A stretch of 64,000 bases of DNA, taken from positions 124,001 through 188,000 of the forward strand of contig ML210156.1 of NCBI GenBank assembly GCA_004369085.1, written 5' to 3'. Position numbers and translations under genes: made by a program. The stretch is from Coprinopsis marcescibilis. Taxonomy: Eukaryota > Basidiomycota > Agaricomycetes > Agaricales > Psathyrellaceae. Shown piece by piece: positions 56,696 through 64,000 of the stretch. Below the pieces are notes generated by a model, which saw only the letters and a list, made by a program, of their open reading frames with translations, searched no databases and had not been told where the DNA came from. How positions within the stretch are numbered: the first letter of the stretch is position 1; the number at the start of each line of letters is the position of its first letter.

Positions 56696-58462
56696 ACAAC
56701 TGTTGGTTGATTGAATCCATTCTTCATATAGGATCTTTCTCTTCATAAACGTTTCGCACCACCGACCTTGGAACGGCACTCAACGTCCAACTCCTACACA
56801 CCACGATGCCATCGCCCCCAAATACCCATTCTGCCCCTCACCCAACATTTACGAATTCACTACCCAGTCGCCCTGCCTCCACATCATGCCTTTCCTTCCT
56901 TCCTCCCTTTGGTGCGGATTAAAAGTGTAATAGCTAATGGAACTCTTTCTTCCCCTTCCTTTCTCCGTACTACTTCTTGTCTTTCTCCTGAGATATAGAT
57001 ATGCAAACGCCCTTTTTCTTCCTATTGTTTTGTCCGGCCTTTGGGCACTTGCCTTGCCTTGCCTATAGCTTCGCATCTTGGCCTTGCAGTATACCTACCC
57101 TTCCCCAGCTCAGTCCCGAGCCTGAACTTTCCTTTTTACAGTCGATCTCATTTATATGCCGCACGGTGCACTGCCCGCCCGCGTCCGCCCACCTTTTTCT
57201 TGATTCTTGTACATTGTACATCCTTGTGCCCCCTACTAGTACGACTACGACCACTACGACTACGACTACTACTCATCTGCGATCTGTGTTTATGATCTTT
57301 AGCTGCAATCGTCTTGTATCCCCACCCCCCACCCCCCTCTCAACTCTTTTCCCACTGCTTCCTTCCTTGTTATGGGCGGCTTCGTTCTGAGCTAGGCGCA
57401 GGTCTTGCTCGGACTCCGGGGACGACACTCGTGTCGAATCTCGTCCCAAACTTTCCCAACCACCCTCTCGCACCCAACATATGCGGCCCTTTCACTACTC
57501 CTTACTTTTTACTCCTCATCCTTACCCCTACCCTTACCCTTCCGCTTGAACGATGGTCATCCATATCGTATATATATTCGCCCGTTTCTTGGACTAACAC
57601 TCTCGATGATACCTATCGTCGATGTTTCGGGGCGGCCTCGGAGGAAAAAAAAGTCTCGTCTTGTTGTTTTGGTCTAGTCGTAGTAGGTGTACATATAGTT
57701 ACAGGTTTCGATTTGATTCAGAGTTCAGAAGATTGCAGCACCACTTAGTAGTACTTAGTACTTAGTACTTGGCACTAGGTTGTAACATTAGGAGAACGAA
57801 CGTACATACACATGCCCTAAATTATTAGATTTTTCTTGGTTTCCCCTCTCTACTATCGTTTCCTTGAGCTGTTTCGCTTCGTTTGGTTCTTTGTGTGGAC
57901 GGTAGAGTGGCTGACTGACTGGATTGGCCACTATCCTGCGATGCGCATCGCACACTACGTTCGAGCAGCCTGTCGATACATTCTTGGGTAGGGCCATATC
58001 TTCACGCATTCTCGGGCGTCTTCACGCTGCTGCCCCTGTCCCTGTACTAGTCTTAGCCAGCTCGAGGTCCTCGATGGTCCGGTAAAGCCGTATGTGGGTG
58101 TCGGGATAACGAGAAAAGGACGAGAGTGTGTTGTCCCGTGGTGTGCTGCGCTGCGACGAGGACGGTGGAAGGTTGGTCTTTTCCATAAGCAGCCGTTCGG
58201 TGAGTTATTGTTGATGCCACCAAAGGGGGCTATTAGCTAGTCTCTGTCTGTTCTGTTCTGTTCGCTCGGATCGAGCTGCATTTAGCCTTTGGCCTGGGTC
58301 CTTTGTATGCACGATGTGTTCGTATTCTCCGGTGACTGCGGGTTATTTCGAGAGTGTTTGTCTGCGTGAGTTGAGCTGTGGGAATGGAAGAATGGAAGAA
58401 AGGAGATCGGGGTGTCTGTCTGTTGGAACTGTGCTGGGAGAGAAGATTGCCGAGATGGGTCG
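56696..58462. other. Long intergenic region, about 1.8 kb
   Basis: 3' flanks of two convergent genes (PSP1 and APC11). Pyrimidine-rich with simple-sequence stretches such as (CTACGA)n at about 57240-57270 and tacccttaccctt at about 57520. Open frames here are low-complexity and not supported. Confidence 0.45.
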
Positions 58463-58876
58463 TTACACAGCTCGTTCTGCAGTGACTAGAACACAGATAT
58501 TGATATCAGCTTTTCGCGTCCAAATCCTAGTTAGAATGCAACTCACCCCAGGGTCGTCGGTCCATAGGACACTGCTGCTTCGACGCGGCTGTGTTGATCC
58601 ACTTGTAAAGACAGTGCATATGGAACACATGCGAGCATTCGCCCCAGACTGAATACCCCCGCTTCAGCGTCGCTTCAAGCAATTGACAAAGAGTATATGA
58701 TACTCACTGAGAGGACAATCGTCGCCGGGCATCTTACACGACGGACAGCACCCCTCGTAGGATACACGACAAATGCCGCACACATCGCCCTCCCCATCCG
58801 CGTCAGCCTCTTCGTCATTCCCCGTATCCCACCGCCAATAGGCAATAGCGTGCCAGTGCTTCACATTGACCTTCAT
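58463..58876 (-). CDS. APC11: Anaphase-promoting complex subunit 11 (RING-H2)
   Basis: Starts MKVNVKHWHAIAYWRWD at 58876 (an upstream in-frame extension to 58939 is not conserved in the family). CGICRVSYEGCCPSCKMPGDDCPL gives the first zinc ligands. Exon 2 encodes GECSHVFHMHCLYKWI and QCPMDRRPW, where most APC11 proteins have CPMCR; the second Cys is replaced by Asp here. The last exon encodes VTAERAV. An acidic insertion (DEEADADGEGD) lies between WRWD and the first Cys. With APC2 it forms the catalytic core of the anaphase-promoting ubiquitin ligase in the nucleus. The length, about 98-100 residues, is normal. Expected single-copy cell-cycle gene. Confidence 0.85.
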
Positions 58877-59142
58877 ATTCCTTCGTGAATTCGTAAACGG
58901 GGGTGTTTCGGTGAGCGCAACGTCTGACGCGTCCAGCAACCAAGTTTGGTGATCTCACCATCGGTTCAACGATAGTCCCGGTTTGTTTGGTCTTGTATAC
59001 GCGACTTTTGCATGCGACGCGACAAATTACAGGCTCCGTTTTGTTTCCGTTCCCTCGTTTCCTTGCCGTTCCTTCAAGGCGTTCCTGACGCTCGCCGGAA
59101 GGAAGGTTGGCATAGCGGTGTTCCTAAGCGCCCAATACCAGG
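58877..59142. other. Short divergent promoter region between APC11 and the coiled-coil gene
   Basis: About 270 bp; nothing else recognised. Confidence 0.4.
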
Positions 59143-60066
59143 ATGTCGGATTTTAGCCCTGTTGAAGGTGGGTTCACCTTGCATGACTCGGATTTGACAT
59201 AATGTTTGGATTCTGGGCATCGTATTAGATTCCAGCGACCAGGTTCCTCCGCTCCCAGAGGATCTGGAGGAATCCATCGATATACTTGGGGAGTTGGTTG
59301 ATACTCTAGGGCTTCAAGATGTATCGTTTGCAAGGTGCGACCGACGTAATTTGAGTTGTTTAACACTTTTCATATCGCCACAGTTTCTCTTCTGCATTGA
59401 ACCGGCTCATGGATCGGTCATTTGCCCTGTCTCTAACTCAGCAAAGGTTAAGCTCGACGGAAGAGCAGATAATGGACCATTTGGCTTATCTGAAGCATCA
59501 GAATGGACTGCTTGAACAGTATGTTCCTGTGATGAAGGCACATTCGTTAATAATAACAAACTATCGTAGTTGGATGAAAGTATTACAAGAAGACCCTTCC
59601 TTTGATGGAGCTTCTGGCTCTTCAGAGAAGCCTGAGGCCCTGGAGCGTCGCCGGGAAGCTCTTTTGAGGAAGGCAAGGGAGTACCACAACGATTTGGAGT
59701 CCATCCTCGTACGTCAGCGGCTTACAGACGGTCAATCCTTACTAACCCTTTTTAATAAGGCGCATTCCCAAGTCCCACCGGTTACCATAAACCGCATGTT
59801 AAGAAAGCAAGAAAAGAATAGGCAACTCGAGTCAGAAATCAAAATCAAGAGGGCAAAGATCAAGGCTTTCCAAGGCCTACCACCGGTGAGTAATGCGTTG
59901 TTGTGCGTTTAATACGCTATGCTAAGAAAATGACAATTGCTTCCGTGGGCTATGCTAGAACCTTGATCTTGCACGACTCCAGCTGCGAAAAGCGCGAGAA
60001 GAGCAATTAGAATTGATTCGGCTACGTGAGGAACTATTACAGAATATGGCGGCTGGTGTCGCTTGA
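59143..60066 (+). CDS. Coiled-coil protein, possibly chromosome-segregation related (246 aa)
   Basis: Exons 59143-59167, 59229-59334, 59384-59885 and 59959-60066 join in phase (741 nt). After a short acidic start (MSDFSPVE) nearly the whole protein is predicted helical, with heptad-like LxxxLxx patterns: EESIDILGELVDTLGLQ, RQRLTDGQSLLTLF, RKQEKNRQLESEI and RKAREEQLELIRLREELL. A loop FQGLPPNLDLAR breaks the last two helices. Small proteins of this shape in basidiomycetes are often kinetochore or augmin-like components, but no diagnostic motif was found. No membrane segment. Confidence 0.6.
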
Positions 60067-60161
60067 AGGCACATTTGAGAACTTGACTTTGTTGGTGCTA
60101 TGTTGTCCGAAACGACTAGTATGCTATAAGGATGGTTAAATGCCTACACCATCATACTCCG

Positions 60162-61041
60162 CTATCTCCAACTTGCGGGGGCCAGGATGTCTAAATTCTG
60201 CTTATAAAGCTTGCTAGCCTTCGTCGACACGATAGGTACCCAACCAATCATCTCTTCCTGCACATGCGAGCTGCTTCGGTTTAGGGCATAGTTGACGATC
60301 TGCCTCTGTCGAATCGATATATCGTCAACATCCATACATTCCGCCCCTTCCCGTATGAGGTCGCCAAACGCCCGATTGAATCCCTGCCGTGTGGGTTCTG
60401 ACCATTCTGGCACCCCTACTTTGACGATAATGAACTCTGCAGCCATCCTCTTGAGTCGCTCATCTATGAGGTCGGAGTAAGCTCTCATGGGGACCCCAAA
60501 GGTTTTGTCGACAAAGACAACGACTCCTGAGAGACCCTGTTAAGTTGAAGGTGATACCAAGGTCAGATGTCAGATAAGTGGGTAACAGAGTTGAACGTTG
60601 AATGCTTAACTGTAACTCTTGTAGCGATCTCTGTTGCGACGTCTGATAGATGTGATACCACAAACACTAGCCGCTCTCTTGAATCTGGATTGCTATCCGG
60701 TTTTTTCACGACAAAGTACTGTGGCACATAGATGAAGTTGTCCAGGGGTAATGCAATGTCTTTTCCTTTTCGAACCCCATCGTACGCGTTGATAAATCTA
60801 TTCTATAAATATCATTAGAACCTCAATATGTATACGTCGAAACGAAGTGATGGCCTACAATGAGATGGGTGTCATATACGTCTGATAGTAGCCTAAACAT
60901 GCCCCAGGTTGTGGTACTGGACGTCAGTCAAATCTCCTCAAAGGGGTAGTGCGGTACATACAGAATTAGTGTATCGTCCGGTGTAAGTTCAAGGTCTTCC
61001 TTCCTCACTTTCCAAATCTTCGGCTCCGAGGGTGTAGACAT
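60162..61041 (-). CDS. Divergent repeat-family protein, copy M (intact, 224 aa)
   Basis: Exons 61041-60962, 60892-60859, 60802-60617 and 60536-60162 total 675 nt. Exon 1 is exactly 80 nt and exon 2 is 34 nt with the same first two intron phases as copies A-L. Only intron 3 differs in phase. Starts MSTPSEPKIWKVRKEDL. Exon 3 has PDSRERLVFVV; exon 4 has FGDLIREGAECMDVDD and QEEMIGWVPIVSTKA. No ATCGAT dyad or family flank is present. It lies in a conserved setting and probably represents the non-expanded ancestral type. Function unknown. Confidence 0.7.
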
Positions 61042-61644
61042 GCCAATATGTCACTTCTTGTTCAGAACCTTGCAGCGCTCTGAACTGGTAACGTTATTGA
61101 GTATCTAGCTTGAATAGCCAATGGTAGCTTGAAAGAAACTGGTAAGTGGCACAGGTGTGAGGGGCGTCAGGCCTCGTGACGCCAACATCCCTGAACTTAG
61201 GGGTTAATCAAACGATCAGAAGCACTGCCACCACCGCCGGCCGGAAGTTTTGACCGACCTCGCGCACGGACCAGGTACAACCTTTGACCAGCAACGACAT
61301 CCACGACCGACGTAGTACCGTCACGACTGGAAGAACTTGGGAAGAACAGACTCTCGCTTTATCGCTATCAATATCAAAATAACGACTACCGTTATGAAGT
61401 ATGTAGTGTGGAGCGGTAAAACTCCAACTTCAAACCTTGCGCGATCGTGCAATCTCCGCACAACTCTTCTCTTTCCAGGGTTGGCAGCTCTACGCACACT
61501 GGGCAGATCGTTGTCAAGCTCTCAATTCTCACCAATGTAATTTATTCAAACCAATTACCAGACCGAGGCTCTTTATCAATTGCTTGTCGCCTCTCGCTCC
61601 AGTAACACCTTCAAGCCTGCTAAGCTTAGAATTCGGTCACCAGC
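61042..61644. other. Intergenic between copy M and the second GtaA-like gene
   Basis: Divergent promoters; nothing else recognised. Confidence 0.4.
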
Positions 61645-64000
61645 ATGCAAAGCGTGGCGGCCTTACTGCAACTCGTATCAGTTCTATTTTGTCTAGTCCG
61701 GCTATCTGAGTTGGTCCTTGGACAAGAAACAGTCCTCTCAGCCACCCCCCGAACTGTTCCCCTGATAAATAGATCGCCCTACTTCGACGCCTGGACTTCA
61801 GCTCCTGAGGGAGGAGATCATCACCCCTCTCCTGCTGGAGCCGCCGTAACGAGTTGGTCAGGTCGCGTAGGTCTCTTCCCTCCATTAACTGCATTTTGTA
61901 CTTTCTAATCCATTTGCTGTTGACCTAGAATTTGAGCTGGAACGGCTTCATCCGTGTGGACGGGGAAGTCTACCAATGGATGGGCAACGAGACGTCGTTC
62001 ACGGCTGCGAAAACGAGACATATGTACGTGACCGCGACGCGTACGGTCTACACGATGGAGGTTGGCGAGTTTGGTGAACTTGGTTTTAATGTTACGTTTC
62101 TTAGTCCCGTTGAGGTAAGTAGCATACTTCTGCCTCGATGAACCAGTGGATGACTTGCAATATCCTGCAGGCAAAAGACCTTGTAAAGTTTTCAATGCCA
62201 TTCGCATACGTATACCTCGATGTTTTCTCGAAGGATGGGGCTCATAGCGTTGAGCTTTATTGCGAAGCAGGGGCCCGTACGTCCAGTCAAAGCGGTCCCG
62301 GATCTAAAAGGCATCTCTTGCTGATATTTCACAGATTTTGTGACTCGCAGGAACGATACCATGGAGTGGGATACTATTCAAACCCCCGGGACCGTCTACC
62401 ATGAGCTTCATGCTCGTACCATTATTCCCAGCGAGCAGTCAGATGTCGCAGAACATGGGACATTGTATATTGGCATGCGCAACGTACGCATTCTTTCCTT
62501 ACTTTCTTTCGATAGCTCACCCTCTCACTAGTCACCTGAGGCCACGCATCAAAGCGGACCACCAGCACAAACCAGAGCGCGCTTCTCAGAAACCGGTACA
62601 TTGGCAAATACCAAAGATGAAAGGTCATCGAGGTTGACAGCGTTGGCGGAGTGAGTCTATCTATCGCCGTCCATCACAATGTCCATCGCAGACTCACTCG
62701 CAACATACCTCAGGGACTTTCCTGTGTTTGCCTTATCCGTAAATCTAGGCACAGTCCAGACAGAGTCTCCCCGCATTGTGTTCACCATTGGGCACGTCCG
62801 ACGAGAACTCGTAAGCGCCAATCTCGGTGTCGTTTTGAATTTCGAACGACGCACGTCGTACTTCTGGTCGCAATATAGCACCATAGGCGAAGTGGTGAGC
62901 ATCTCCCCTACGAAATTGTATCCAGCCTCACTTGTGACTCACGGGTCACACGTAGATTGACGCATTCTTGGGGGAGTTTTCCGGAGCACTAGTGCGCGCA
63001 GAAGAGCTAGAAACAACGATTATGAGAGAAGCAGGAGCTGTATCCACAGAATATTCCGACCTCGTGGCGCTATCCCTCCGACAGACAATGGCTGCGGTCG
63101 AAATCACTCTCCCTCAACTTGGGGTGCTTGACGAAGCCGGTTGGAATACGTCGGATGTTCAAGCGTTCATGAGGGATACGGGCGTCTCTGCGTACGTCTT
63201 AACTTGTCTCTATTGCCGTAACGCGAGCTGATGTTGTATTGCTAGGCGTGGCAACCCAGTCGAAACAATGTACGCGGCAATGCCGGCATTGCTGTACTTG
63301 AATCCGACTATCCTCCAGATGCTCCTAAAACCGTTGTTCAAGTTCCAGGCATCGGATGAGTACCGCAATGTCTACGCCTCTTACGACCTAGGTAGGTCAC
63401 CGCCCTGTGCCGGTCCTAAATTGTTCCTGCGCCCCTGATTGCCTGTACCTTTTGCTGTAGGCAGTACCTACACATGGGCAATGGGCAACAATTCAAACAC
63501 CGAAAGCCTCGCAGTTGAAAGTAAGCGCTCCTCCGCATGGGTATAAACCGAATTCATCTTACTTCCATTTAGGCTGCTCGAGCATGCTCATAATAGCTTA
63601 CATTTCCGCCAGGCAGACGAATGACTTCAGCCTTCTCCATCGCTACGTCAGTCCTTTTAAATCTCTTCTCGGACCGGCCTTGGAACTGACACCTACCTGC
63701 TCCCAGTCGTCTCTTTTAGGCGAGTGGGCAGAATACCTTGTTGAAAACTCTTATAACATGAAGAAAGATCAGTATGTACCCAAGTTTTTATCGAGTTTCA
63801 ACCCGAAAACTCGTGTAATATTTCAGAATAACTGCAGATGGGATTCCAGCCGCAAACCACTCCAACCTCAGTCTCAAAACCATTCTGGGAATACACGCCA
63901 TGTCCAGGATCCAGGCCATTCTGTCTCCACACGGAATATCGTCTGACAGTGCAGTGTACTATCGTGTGCGTCCGAGAATAGCATATGTCATCCGTGATAC
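61645..64000 (+). CDS. GtaA-like glutaminase-family protein, second copy (3' partial)
   Basis: Exons include 61645-61866, 61929-62114, 62171-62276, 62335-62483, about 62533-62650, about 62691-62895, 62962-63190 and further ones to the right edge, where the gene is cut. The signal peptide is followed by ATPRTVPLINRSPYFDAW, FIRVDGEVYQWMG and NDTMEWDT. Next come the SDLVALSLRQT-like SDLVALSLRQTMAAVEITL, NPVETMYAAMPALLYLNP and ISARQTNDFSLLHRY. Order and intron positions mirror the copy at 47028-50764. The junction near 62650/62691 does not keep phase in the simplest model, so a one-base lesion or another splice site is possible. Extracellular glutamine hydrolysis is inferred from the family. Confidence 0.7.

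Noticed and set aside
57510..57545. Second telomere-like stretch (tacccttaccctt)
   Set aside because: Only a few imperfect units in a pyrimidine-rich 3' flank.
1..64000. CRISPR array, bacterial operons or ribosome binding sites
   Set aside because: The gene structures are eukaryotic with spliceosomal introns; no regularly spaced short repeats were seen.

Overview
The window is nuclear DNA of a filamentous basidiomycete, most probably an Agaricomycete. Genes are intron-rich, with introns of about 45-85 nt and GT-AG (sometimes GC-AG) borders. The recognisable families are typical of that group: a NACHT-type NLR, AIG1-like GTPases, a TKL kinase with an HGDLKA catalytic loop, a Crinkler-type NTPase/nuclease, a GtaA-like glutaminase with a membrane anchor, a PSP1-domain protein and APC11. 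Genus cannot be told from sequence alone. All gene models below were spliced by eye.

Positions 1-43000 are a strongly rearranged accessory region. Its main component is an unrecognised four-exon family of about 225-250 residues. Nine copies are complete or nearly so: A-D and G on the plus strand, I-L on the minus strand. Three are fragments (E, F, H), and a divergent, intact relative (M) lies at 60.2-61.0 kb. Most copies carry the same ATCGAT..ATCGAT motif about 100 bp before the start codon. Several plus-strand blocks recur inverted on the other side: 5.7-8.6 kb matches 24.1-29.7 kb, 13.8-15.3 kb matches 34.3-35.9 kb, and 15.5-17.4 kb matches 40.2-42.1 kb. One arm of the first pair is interrupted by a 2.57-kb terminal-inverted-repeat element; the other arm keeps the matching empty site.

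Inside this region lie a Crinkler-type gene with two tandem N-terminal domains (9.8-12.8 kb), a GTPase fused in frame to a TKL kinase (16.4-19.6 kb), a large serine-rich protein (20.8-24.4 kb), a NACHT NLR (36.1-38.1 kb), a Nudix hydrolase that looks damaged (38.7-40.1 kb) and two further AIG1-like GTPases (40.2-42.9 kb). NLRs, such GTPases and Crinklers are linked in fungi to self/non-self or antagonistic functions. A shared role for this cluster is an inference, not something the sequence proves.

Positions 43000-64000 are calmer and mostly hold conserved genes: a family-25 glycosyltransferase, a secreted DUF4360-like protein, a GtaA-like glutaminase, an alpha/beta hydrolase, a PSP1 protein, APC11, a coiled-coil protein, copy M and a second GtaA-like gene running off the right edge. 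The left edge cuts a secreted acidic/lysine-rich protein.
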